Shown here in pieces: positions 42,890 through 50,651 of a DNA stretch of 59,501 nt. This stretch comes from Nocardioides iriomotensis. Its GTDB lineage: Bacteria; Actinomycetota; Actinomycetes; Propionibacteriales; Nocardioidaceae. The notes beneath the pieces are model-generated. The model did not search any database. It saw only the letters and a list, made by a program, of their open reading frames with translations, and was not told the DNA's origin. The DNA is taken from the NCBI RefSeq assembly GCF_004168035.1, contig NZ_SDPU01000008.1:1-59501 (forward strand). The letters are read 5' to 3'. Every line of letters begins with the position of its first letter. Position 1 is the stretch's first letter. Position numbers and translations under genes: made by a program.

Positions 42890-45856
42890 ATGATGACCCT
42901 GCACAAGCTGCACGCGGGCGACGGCTACACCTATCTCACCCGCCAGGTCGCCGCCGGGGACGAGAGCCGCTCTCACGGCCAACAGCTCGCCGACTACTAC
43001 ACCGCATCCGGGAACCCGCCCGGACGGTGGATGGGCTCCGGTGCCGCCGACCTCGCCGTCGAAGGACGGGTCCGGGAGGACCAGATGCGCTCCCTGTTCG
43101 GCGCCGGCCTGCACCCGGACGCCGAGCAGATCATCGCCCTGGAGACCGCCGCCGGCACCGACCCCGCAATCGCGCGGGCGGCGGCGAAGCTGGGCCGGGC
43201 GTTCCCGAAGTACAAGCCGTTCCCGCCGCGATCGGAGCGGGTCGCTGCGAGGCTGCGGGACTTCGAGGACGAGCACGGCCGCGTCCCTTCGCCGCAGGTG
43301 CGGTCGAAGATCGAGGCTCAGGAAGCCCGTCGTGATCGCCGTGCCGTGGCCGGCTACGACCTGGTCTTCACCCCGGTGAAGTCCGCGTCGCTGCTGTGGG
43401 CACTCGGCTCAACCTCGACGCGTGAGGCCGTGGAGGCTGCGCACCATGAGGCGGTCGCCGACACCCTCGCGTGGCTTGAACGCGAGACCGCGTTCGCCCG
43501 AACGGGTGATCGGGGCGAGGCGCAGATCGAGACGCGCGGCTTCCTCGCCACCGCCTTCGACCACCGAGACTCCCGGGCCGGCGACCCCGACCTGCACACC
43601 CATCTGGCGATCTCGAACAAGGTCCGTGCCCGCGAGGACCATGCCGACGGCAGCCCGCGCTGGCTGTCCCTGGACGCCCGGGTCATCCACGCCGCCGCGG
43701 TTGCGGCCTCGGAGCGTTACAACACGCGCTTCGAGGACGGCCTGTCCCGCCGGCTCGGTGTCGCGTTCACCCAGCGGCCGGACAGCGTCCGCGACGACAA
43801 ACGCCCCATCCGCGAGATCACCGGAGTCCCGGTCGGGCTACTCAAGCACTTCTCCAAACGCCGGGCGGCGATCGAGGACCGCTACCGCACCCTGCACCGC
43901 GACTACCGCAGCACCCACGGCCACGAACCGGATGCCAGCGCCCAGCTCAAGCTCGCCCAACAAGCCACCCTCGAGACCCGCGACGGCAAGGCGCCGCCGA
44001 AGGCGCTTGCGGAGAAGCTCGCCGACTGGCGCACAGAAGCCACGACTGTCCTCGCCGACCGGACGGTCCGCGACGTCGAGTCCCAGGCGCTCGGGCGCGA
44101 CATCGCGACTCCACCACCAGACGACCTGCAGGCGGTTGCAGAGGCGGTCGTCGCGACTGTGAGTATGGAAAAGGCGACCTGGACCCGATGGAACATCACC
44201 GCTGAGACCGAACGCCAACTCCGCCCGTTTCGGTTCAGCACACCCGCCGACCGTGAAGCCGCCACTGCCGCCGTCATTAGAGCCTCCCTGCACCCCGACT
44301 CCGCAGTCCAGCTAACGGCTGACGGCACTGAACGCACCCTCGAAGCTGTCGCCCAGACCGATCCGCCGCGACGATCGAACGGTGAGTCCGTCCTGGTCGA
44401 GCACGGCTCCGCCCGCTACACCACCCAAGACCTCCTTGACGCCGAGCAACGCCTTCTCGATCACGCACACACGCCGACCCGGCACGGGATCAACAGTGGG
44501 CGGTTGCTCGAGTTCATCGCCGGATTCGAGGCCCGCTATAACCTCCGCCTCGACCGCGGCCAACGCGCCCTCGTCCTCGGTTTCGCCGCCGACCCCCGCC
44601 GTCTCGTCGTCGGGATCGGTCCCGCCGGGGCCGGGAAGACCACTGCCATGCGCGCCGTCGCCGAGGCCTGGCGCACCACCGGCAGACGCGTCATCCCCCT
44701 TGCACCCTCCGCCACCGCGGCGGAGGTCCTCGGCGACGAGCTCGGCTGCCGCGCTGAGAACCTGCACAAGTTCCACCACACCCACGCCAGTGACCAGTCT
44801 TCAACCGCCAGCCGTGACCCGTGGTTCGCGCTGCAGCCCGGCGACCTGATCCTCGTCGACGAAGCCGGCATGGCAAGCACACGGCACCTCGACTGGCTCA
44901 CCACCTACGCTCGCGAACGCGGTGCCATCGTCCGCCTCCTCGGCGACCCCGCCCAGCTCAACGCCGTCGAGGCCGGCGGCATGCTCCGCCTCCTCGCCCA
45001 CGACACGGACGCCGTCGAGCTCTCCGACCTGCACCGCTTCACCGACCCCGACGAAGCCATCGCCACCCTCGCCATTCGCAACGGCGACCCGACCGCCATC
45101 GACTACTACGCCCGCCACGCACGCCTCACGAGTGGAAGCCCAACCACTCTCCTCGACGCCGCCTACGAAGGCTGGGCCACCGACACCGCCAACGGACACA
45201 CCAGCCTGCTCATCGCCGGCACCAAGGCCGACGTCACCAAACTCAACCGCCGCGCCCGCGCCGAACGAATCCACAGCGGCGATGTCGAGCCCGACGGCGT
45301 CAGGCTCCACGACGGCACAACCGCCGGCAACGGAGATCTCATCATCACCCGCCACAACGACAGAAGCCTCACGAGCCGCGCAGGCACCCGGTTTGTCCGC
45401 AACGGTGACACCTGGCGCGTCACCCACCGCCACCAGAATGGCGACATCACCGCCCGGCACACCACAAACGGAGCAGACGTAAGACTCCCGCACCACTACG
45501 TGAACTCTCACGTCGACCTTGGCTACGCCACCACCACCGCCCAAGCCCAAGGCCGCACCGTTGACACGACCCACGCCATCATCGATACCACCACCGATCG
45601 CGCTCAGCTCTACGTCGCCGCAACCCGGGCCCGCCACCACACCCAGCTCTACGTTCCAACGTGTAGCGAACTCGGACTCGACGCAGATCAGCCACCCGCT
45701 GTCCCGAAGGAGGTCACCGAACAACTCGCCCAGACCATCACCCGCGACGCCAACGAACTCACCGCAACCGAAATCCAACGGCAGACCGGTCATCGGCAGC
45801 GCACTCAAGCCACCCCTCGATCTCGGACTCCTGCGTTCCATGGCCTCCAGGCATAG
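42890..45856 (+). CDS. MobF family (TrwC/TraA-like) conjugative relaxase-helicase
   Basis: 988 residues from ATG 42890, with a second ATG directly after. The N-terminal relaxase domain shows ADYYT (candidate nicking tyrosines), LVFTPVKSASLLWALGS and the histidine triad DPDLHTHLAISNKV near residue 240. The C-terminal RecD-like helicase has Walker A GIGPAGAGKTTAMRAV, Walker B LILVDEAGMAS, GDPAQLNAVEAGGM and motif VI YVAATRARHHTQLYV. It would nick the transfer origin and unwind element DNA. Complete MobF proteins of actinobacterial elements are often longer, so the C-terminus may be shortened. The gene starts 148 bases from the tRNA-Tyr scar. Confidence 0.88.
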   Translation: MMTLHKLHAGDGYTYLTRQVAAGDESRSHGQQLADYYTASGNPPGRWMGSGAADLAVEGRVREDQMRSLFGAGLHPDAEQIIALETAAGTDPAIARAAAKLGRAFPKYKPFPPRSERVAARLRDFEDEHGRVPSPQVRSKIEAQEARRDRRAVAGYDLVFTPVKSASLLWALGSTSTREAVEAAHHEAVADTLAWLERETAFARTGDRGEAQIETRGFLATAFDHRDSRAGDPDLHTHLAISNKVRAREDHADGSPRWLSLDARVIHAAAVAASERYNTRFEDGLSRRLGVAFTQRPDSVRDDKRPIREITGVPVGLLKHFSKRRAAIEDRYRTLHRDYRSTHGHEPDASAQLKLAQQATLETRDGKAPPKALAEKLADWRTEATTVLADRTVRDVESQALGRDIATPPPDDLQAVAEAVVATVSMEKATWTRWNITAETERQLRPFRFSTPADREAATAAVIRASLHPDSAVQLTADGTERTLEAVAQTDPPRRSNGESVLVEHGSARYTTQDLLDAEQRLLDHAHTPTRHGINSGRLLEFIAGFEARYNLRLDRGQRALVLGFAADPRRLVVGIGPAGAGKTTAMRAVAEAWRTTGRRVIPLAPSATAAEVLGDELGCRAENLHKFHHTHASDQSSTASRDPWFALQPGDLILVDEAGMASTRHLDWLTTYARERGAIVRLLGDPAQLNAVEAGGMLRLLAHDTDAVELSDLHRFTDPDEAIATLAIRNGDPTAIDYYARHARLTSGSPTTLLDAAYEGWATDTANGHTSLLIAGTKADVTKLNRRARAERIHSGDVEPDGVRLHDGTTAGNGDLIITRHNDRSLTSRAGTRFVRNGDTWRVTHRHQNGDITARHTTNGADVRLPHHYVNSHVDLGYATTTAQAQGRTVDTTHAIIDTTTDRAQLYVAATRARHHTQLYVPTCSELGLDADQPPAVPKEVTEQLAQTITRDANELTATEIQRQTGHRQRTQATPRSRTPAFHGLQA

Positions 45857-46051
45857 CGGATCGCTCCATGAACGTTCTCACAGGCCAATCCCAGAACGCG
45901 GTGGAAAAATCCGCCAACGGTTCAGCCTTGCAGGTGTGGCTACGGTCCTGCCTCCCAGGTGTCGCTGCTGACCTCGGACTAGGTCCGACCGGTCATACCC
46001 CGTCCAGGATTGCCGACGGCACAAGAGCCGTCCTCCTGCTTGACCCTGCCT

Positions 46052-46984
46052 TCAGGCGTTCGCGATCGACTTCCAGTCCTCTATTCGCTTGGCGATCAGG
46101 GCGGCGCGGGCCTGGTTGTCGCGCCCATCCAGGATCGCAAGGTCGGCCGCTTCGGCGCGCAGGTAGACACCTGATGTCCGGGCGTTGAGGGTGGCATCAG
46201 TGTCCGAGCAGGTGATCCAGTAACCGGAGGCGCGGTCGTGGGTGTCCAGCCTGATCTCGGCGGTGCCATGGATCGCGGGTGCGTTCGGATGGCGCGGGCG
46301 CTCGCCGCTCCAGGCATAGAAGATGCCCGGGGGTTCCTTTGTCCTCCTCGTCGCCTCGCTCCAGTAGCGGGCGGACAGGGTGCCGTCGTCCTGCCAGGCC
46401 CGGCCGTTCACCTCCAGCATCGAGTCGCGATCGCGTGAGATGCGAAGCAGGCTCACCGCGGACGGCTCCACGGTGCTGCGCTCCGTCATCGAGAACTGCC
46501 ACCACAGCCCCTCGATGCGAGAAAGACCGCCCATGTCCTCGATCGCCTTGCGCAGCTTCTGGTTGACGGCCTTCAGCTCGGAGGTCTTGGTGGCGTCGCC
46601 GTACCGGACAGATGTCAGGCCGAGAAGATCGCTGGGCAGCTTCGCCCCGTTGGCGTGCAGGATGAAGGTGCGCTCCATGCCGAGCACTCCGCCGAAGAGC
46701 CCGGCCTCGAAGACGACGTTGTCGCGCGGGGAGGCTTGGCCGGCCACGGCCTCTGCCTCCGACGTGGCCGGCTCGGCGCTGGTCCAATCGTCCTGGGCGA
46801 AGACGAACGCCGCGAAGTCGACCTCGCGCGTCAGCTCGACGAGACGGCCAAGGGTGGTGGTACCTGGATTGAACGTCGTCGTCCACGGCTCCACGTCCGC
46901 GATGTCCTCGAGCCCGCGCGTCAGCGCCTGGAGGAGCTTGGCCTGCTTGCCCGACGAACCCAGGAAGATGCGCGGCTTGGCCAT
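46052..46984 (-). CDS. TIR-like nucleotide-binding protein (Cap12/PycTIR-type TIR) with unassigned C-terminal domain
   Basis: 310 residues from ATG 46984 with GGGAGG upstream; ATG 46996 is the alternative. Residues 1-145 match the bacterial immunity TIR domain: KPRIFLGSSGKQAKLLQAL, NPGTTTLGRL, VDFAAFVFAQDD, PRDNVVFEAGLFGGVLG with the likely catalytic Glu93 of NADases, and LPSDLLGLTSVRYGD. Residues about 150-310 are tryptophan- and beta-rich (GLWWQFS, VNGRAW, GIFYAWSG, SGYWITC, TSGVYLRAEAADLAILDGRDN) and may be a sensor barrel. No cyclase or partner gene is nearby. A role in phage defence is inference. Confidence 0.8.
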   Translation of the reverse strand: MAKPRIFLGSSGKQAKLLQALTRGLEDIADVEPWTTTFNPGTTTLGRLVELTREVDFAAFVFAQDDWTSAEPATSEAEAVAGQASPRDNVVFEAGLFGGVLGMERTFILHANGAKLPSDLLGLTSVRYGDATKTSELKAVNQKLRKAIEDMGGLSRIEGLWWQFSMTERSTVEPSAVSLLRISRDRDSMLEVNGRAWQDDGTLSARYWSEATRRTKEPPGIFYAWSGERPRHPNAPAIHGTAEIRLDTHDRASGYWITCSDTDATLNARTSGVYLRAEAADLAILDGRDNQARAALIAKRIEDWKSIANA

Positions 46985-47128
46985 CGGGCCTCCCATGGTT
47001 CTGCGGTGACCTGACGATCGCAGCGTAGGCCCTGACAGCGACGCGCGACATGGTTCAGGTGGGTCTTGCGACCGCTACCAGAGGCTCCAACGATGGCGGT
47101 ATCACGTGAGGGGGCATAGGAGGAGCCG

Positions 47129-47965
47129 ATGACCGAGCAGACGACCAAATCTCCGCCGATCGTGCTGATCCATGGCTTGTGGATGACGCCTCGCAGCTGG
47201 GACCGCTGGGCGGAGTACTACCGAGCGAAGGGCTACCAGGTCGTCGTGCCGGCGTACCCGGGCTTCGAGGTCGAGGTGGAGGCACTCCGCGAGAAGCCCG
47301 AGATCGTCGCCGAGGCGACCGTTCCCGCGACGCTCGAGCACCTCGTCCACATCGTGGAGAGCCTGGACGCACCCCCCATCATCATGGGCCACTCGTTCGG
47401 CGGCACTTTCACACAGCTGCTGGTGAACCGCGGCCTCGGCGCAGCTGCTGTGACGATCGACTCGGCACCACCCGAGGGCGTGCGGGTCAACCCGCCGTCC
47501 CAGATCAAGTCCCTGTTCCCGATCCTCGCGAACCCGGCCAACCGACACCGCGCAGTCGGCTTCACCAAGGAGCAGTTCCACTACGCCTTTGCCAACACGG
47601 TCAGCCGCGAGGAGTCCGACGCCGCCTACGACCGACTGCACATCCCGGCGCCGGGCAGCTGGGTGTGGGCCTACGGCCTGATCGCGAACTGGAAGCCGGG
47701 CCACCAGGACACCTGGGTCGACTACGACCTGGACGACCGCGCACCGCTGCTGTTCATCATCGGCGGCAAGGACCACCTGATGCCCCCATCGGTGATCCGC
47801 TCGAACGCCAAGAAGTACCGCAACTCCGAGGCCCTGACCGAGACCTACGAGTTCCCGGAGCGCTCGCACTTCACCGGTGTCGAGCCCGGCTGGGAACAGG
47901 TGGCCGACTACGCCCTCGAATGGGCGACACTCCATGCCGGCGATCGGCAAACCCGCCCACGGTGA
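47129..47965 (+). CDS. Alpha/beta hydrolase
   Basis: 278 residues with GGAGGAG upstream of ATG 47129. The oxyanion region is VLIHGLWMTPRSW, the nucleophile elbow is IIMGHSFGGTF (Ser near residue 90), and acid and base candidates lie in FIIGGKDHLMPP and FPERSHFTGVE. It is a stand-alone cytosolic hydrolase of the non-heme-peroxidase/lysophospholipase-like type, substrate unknown. It is divergent from the TIR gene with a 144-base gap. Confidence 0.85.
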   Translation: MTEQTTKSPPIVLIHGLWMTPRSWDRWAEYYRAKGYQVVVPAYPGFEVEVEALREKPEIVAEATVPATLEHLVHIVESLDAPPIIMGHSFGGTFTQLLVNRGLGAAAVTIDSAPPEGVRVNPPSQIKSLFPILANPANRHRAVGFTKEQFHYAFANTVSREESDAAYDRLHIPAPGSWVWAYGLIANWKPGHQDTWVDYDLDDRAPLLFIIGGKDHLMPPSVIRSNAKKYRNSEALTETYEFPERSHFTGVEPGWEQVADYALEWATLHAGDRQTRPR

Positions 47966-48027
47966 TGTGAACCCAGACCTGATCAGTTGGGCCGCGCCGC
48001 CGGTGTGTCCAAGAGTGTGACTCCGCC

Positions 48028-48150
48028 TTGAGCGACACAGAGGTCCATCTGCAGGGCGCGGTCCTCCACGTGAGCAGTCTGGATCGGGCGATCGACTTCT
48101 ACACGAGGCTGCTTGATCTCGAGGTGCCCGCGAGCGATGACAGTCGAAAC
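48028..48150 (+). pseudogene. Truncated VOC/glyoxalase-family gene
   Basis: From TTG 48028 the frame encodes the start of a vicinal-oxygen-chelate domain (GAVLHVSSLDRAIDFYTRLLD followed by LEVPASDD). The similarity stops abruptly and low-complexity, cysteine-rich sequence follows. No continuation was found in other frames. Only about 35-40 residues of the usual 110-130 survive, so it is a remnant. Confidence 0.6.
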
Positions 48151-48252
48151 TGGCCGTGTCCTCCATGCCGCCTTGCCCGCGGACTACCGACGAGGAGGCC
48201 GCTGGCTGATGTGCCTGGCCCGAATCAGAGAGCTCTTCCCAACCTCGATCGG

Positions 48253-48375
48253 TCAGAGCCTCGGTCGATCCAGCCAGCTGTGGTCATCCCGCCAAACGAT
48301 GACAAGCGGCACGAAAGCAGCAATCGAGATGAGAACACACACGCCGATCGTCACCGCTGCATTCACTGTGCTCAC
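48253..48375 (-). CDS. Possible 40-residue single-pass membrane protein
   Basis: From GTG 48375 the frame reads VSTVNAAVTIGVCVLISIAA followed by FVPLVIVWRDDHSWLDRPRL and TGA. It consists of one clean transmembrane helix with a charged C-terminal tail. The ribosome site is weak (GAAGAG). It lies in the otherwise empty 48151-48487 stretch, which is noticeably less GC-rich than its surroundings. Confidence 0.35.
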   Translation of the reverse strand: MSTVNAAVTIGVCVLISIAAFVPLVIVWRDDHSWLDRPRL

Positions 48376-48487
48376 ACTCTTCAGTCTGCATCCGCGCGCA
48401 TGTGCGGTTTAGACACCTCAGGCCATTGGAGCGTTCATCACGGTCGTTGTCCGCGGGCAGTTCACCCCGCTGTGCTCCACTTGCCGG

Positions 48488-48826
48488 GTGTCCGTCATCT
48501 CTGCATCGGGTCGCGGGGCCCGAATTGACGTCACGATCGACGGCGTGACCTTCACCCGGTCCAAGTTCGACGCAGACCAGCGCCGTACCCGACGCCTGAT
48601 TCACGTGGCCTGGGACGACGTGACAGGCGCGGAATTGCAGAAAACTGGGAAAGGACGCACCGTCGTCCGGGTTGGCGTTGCCGGGGCAACGGTGGCCACA
48701 GGGCATCGACATGATCCGTACGCCGTGAAAGTCAGGCGAAAGCAGTCAGAGGCGGCGAGCCGGCTCGTGGAGCACGTCAACGAGGAGGCCGCCGCCCACC
48801 GACGTTGGCGCGAGGGCGGCCGATAA
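48488..48826 (+). CDS. Uncharacterised small protein, possibly PH-domain-like
   Basis: 112 residues from GTG 48488. Beta-strand-rich N-terminus (RIDVTIDGVTFTRSKF), then IHVAWDDVTGAEL and RTVVRVGVAG, ending in a helix (EAASRLVEHVNEEAAAH). Strands capped by a C-terminal helix resemble bacterial PH-like domains, but the match is only by eye. No signal or membrane segment. It converges with the NUDIX gene, 93 bases between. Confidence 0.5.
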   Translation: MSVISASGRGARIDVTIDGVTFTRSKFDADQRRTRRLIHVAWDDVTGAELQKTGKGRTVVRVGVAGATVATGHRHDPYAVKVRRKQSEAASRLVEHVNEEAAAHRRWREGGR

Positions 48827-48919
48827 CGAACCGCCAGCCCAGCGTTGCCGGGGGGCGGCGCTCAAGCAGGTCGCCGACAGCGCCTGAAGCATTGACCAAC
48901 AGACCGAACCCACTCTGGT

Positions 48920-49819
48920 TCATGCCCCGGTGCGGATCCACTCGGTGGTCGAAATCTGGCCGCCCAGGCGGCCGGGGCCTCGGTCGAAGTGCAGCACTAA
49001 CAGACTGCCGTTCTGGAGCCTGGAGATCCGACGCCGCAAGTCCGTCTTCCCCGCTCCGAGCTCGTCGGTCAGCCGGGCCAGCAGACTCGCCTCGGCACAT
49101 ACCACCGCCGGCACGCCTTCTTGCGCCACCTCTAGCAACTGATCGACCGCGACTCGGGCCCGTGGGCCGGTGTCTCGGACAACCAGCACGGACTCGTGCT
49201 TGACGTCGATGACCTGCTCGAAGGGGCGCAGAGTCTCAGTACATCGAAGCGCCTCGGCGACGAGCGCCCGTTGAACCCCGAACGCCTGGATCAGCTCCCC
49301 CAACGCCTTCGCCTGCTCTCGACCGCCCAGCGAGCGGCGGTGGTTCTTAGCCGACCCATCCTCGCTGCTGACGCCCACGGGCGGCACGAGCAGGAGCGGC
49401 CGCGTCTGAAAAGCGTTCACACGACGGAATCGCGCAATGACGGGAAGGTCGCGTCGGCGCGTCAGTCGAGCAGCGTCCCGGAGCGACACCCAGGTCAGAT
49501 CATCAATCTCGGCACTCGGGGTGAACCGACCATCGACCGCGCTCATGGACCAGTAGCGAACCCGCTTCGGTTGGCCGCCCTTGAGGTAGCTGGTCGTCCC
49601 GAGAGCCGGACCGAGCGAGGCGCGAAAGCCGGTTTCCTCGCGGACCTCGCGTAGGGCCGCGATGACGGGATGCTCGCCAGCGTGCAGTTTCCCCTTCGGG
49701 AGTGACCAACCCTCCTTGTTGGGCCGGTGGACGAGCACAACTTCGACGCCCCTTCGCGAGTCCGTCATGCGCCAAAGCACACCGCCCGCGGCCTCGATCC
49801 GGGCGACGTCACCTGCCAT
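48920..49819 (-). CDS. MutT1-like NUDIX hydrolase with degenerate histidine-phosphatase domain
   Basis: 299 residues from ATG 49819; GTG 49834 is an alternative. The NUDIX box is complete: GKLHAGEHPVIAALREVREE followed by TGF. The second half aligns with the phosphoglycerate-mutase-type domain of mycobacterial MutT1, but the RHG motif expected after the linker reads LLLVPPVG, so the catalytic histidine is missing. The NUDIX half should hydrolyse a nucleoside diphosphate-linked substrate such as 8-oxo-dGTP. The second half is probably non-catalytic or has a new role. Confidence 0.78.
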   Translation of the reverse strand: MAGDVARIEAAGGVLWRMTDSRRGVEVVLVHRPNKEGWSLPKGKLHAGEHPVIAALREVREETGFRASLGPALGTTSYLKGGQPKRVRYWSMSAVDGRFTPSAEIDDLTWVSLRDAARLTRRRDLPVIARFRRVNAFQTRPLLLVPPVGVSSEDGSAKNHRRSLGGREQAKALGELIQAFGVQRALVAEALRCTETLRPFEQVIDVKHESVLVVRDTGPRARVAVDQLLEVAQEGVPAVVCAEASLLARLTDELGAGKTDLRRRISRLQNGSLLVLHFDRGPGRLGGQISTTEWIRTGA

Positions 49820-49955
49820 GTCCAGTATTTGCACCCGTCAAAGTGTCTGCGCCACGTCGACCCTGCGAACGGGGGATGAACGCAACGAACCACGTCGACA
49901 CGGCCCCGGAAAGCATGCCTCCGTCGCGGCATCGCCCTGGTCGTACCCTCACGCA

Positions 49956-50129
49956 ATGGTCAGCAGCTCGCGATTGAGATCGGGGCACGCCGCTGTCCGC
50001 CGGTCGCGTCGTCTTCTCCGGGCCCTCACCAAGCTGGCCGCGGAAAAGCTGAAGGGCAGGACGCTCGCCGAAGAGACCGTCACAGCCATCCGTTCGGGTG
50101 TCTACGAGCAGCCCGAGCAGCCTGTCTGA
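49956..50129 (+). CDS. Possible small basic protein
   Basis: 57 residues from ATG 49956 (MVSSSRLRSGHAAVRRSRRL), rich in arginine and helical, then LTKLAAEKLKGRTLAEETVTAI. No ribosome site of note and no known family. Supported only by a plausible start and clean composition. Confidence 0.3.
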   Translation: MVSSSRLRSGHAAVRRSRRLLRALTKLAAEKLKGRTLAEETVTAIRSGVYEQPEQPV

Positions 50130-50283
50130 CACCTGGGCGGGTGGTCGAGTTCGCCCGGGGCAGCTGATTTTCCGTTCGCCATGAGAAACCGGGAAACCCG
50201 GCTACCGTGATGACGTGGGGCAAAGGGCCAAGGCACGATGCGACAAGGCGACGCACTCGAAACGCGTCGCCGGTGGGACGAGC

Positions 50284-50451
50284 ATGGGCTTCTCAGACAC
50301 GCAGTGCGTCACGGCGCCGACCGCGGTGCACTTCTTCCAGCTCGCCCGGGTTCGGCTCGCCGACGGCCGGTTGCTCACCGTGGACCGCTGCCGGCACTGC
50401 GGTGCTCTGTCCAACGATCCGGGCGTCGCCGTGACGGCGTACCTCGACTGA
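50284..50451 (+). CDS. Possible small zinc-ribbon-like protein
   Basis: 55 residues from ATG 50284 (MGFSDTQCVTAPTAVHFFQL); a longer GTG start lies at 50215. It contains a single CRHCG knuckle in LTVDRCRHCGALSNDP, half of a zinc ribbon, suggesting metal binding, possibly as a dimer. Family unknown. The next 200 bases up to the synthetase gene hold no gene. Confidence 0.35.
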   Translation: MGFSDTQCVTAPTAVHFFQLARVRLADGRLLTVDRCRHCGALSNDPGVAVTAYLD

Positions 50452-50651
50452 GCCTCCCTGGTCTGGACCGAGGTGGTACCGACGTCATCAGTCGTTCACC
50501 TCACGGGACTACGTTCCGCGCCATGAGCACGGAACATGACCCGGCATCGGCTCGCGGTCTCCGTCGGGTGTGACCGTCGGGATGTGGCGCGAGCCCTCGA
50601 CCGGTCGACTCCGGGCTTCCGTCGTGCACCCAGGAAGGCGAGGCTGGGAGC

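Noticed and set aside
45868-46188. Plus-strand frame after the relaxase
   Set aside because: The second half overlaps the TIR gene; no motif, weak start, and the 195-base gap 45857-46051 shows nothing else recognisable.
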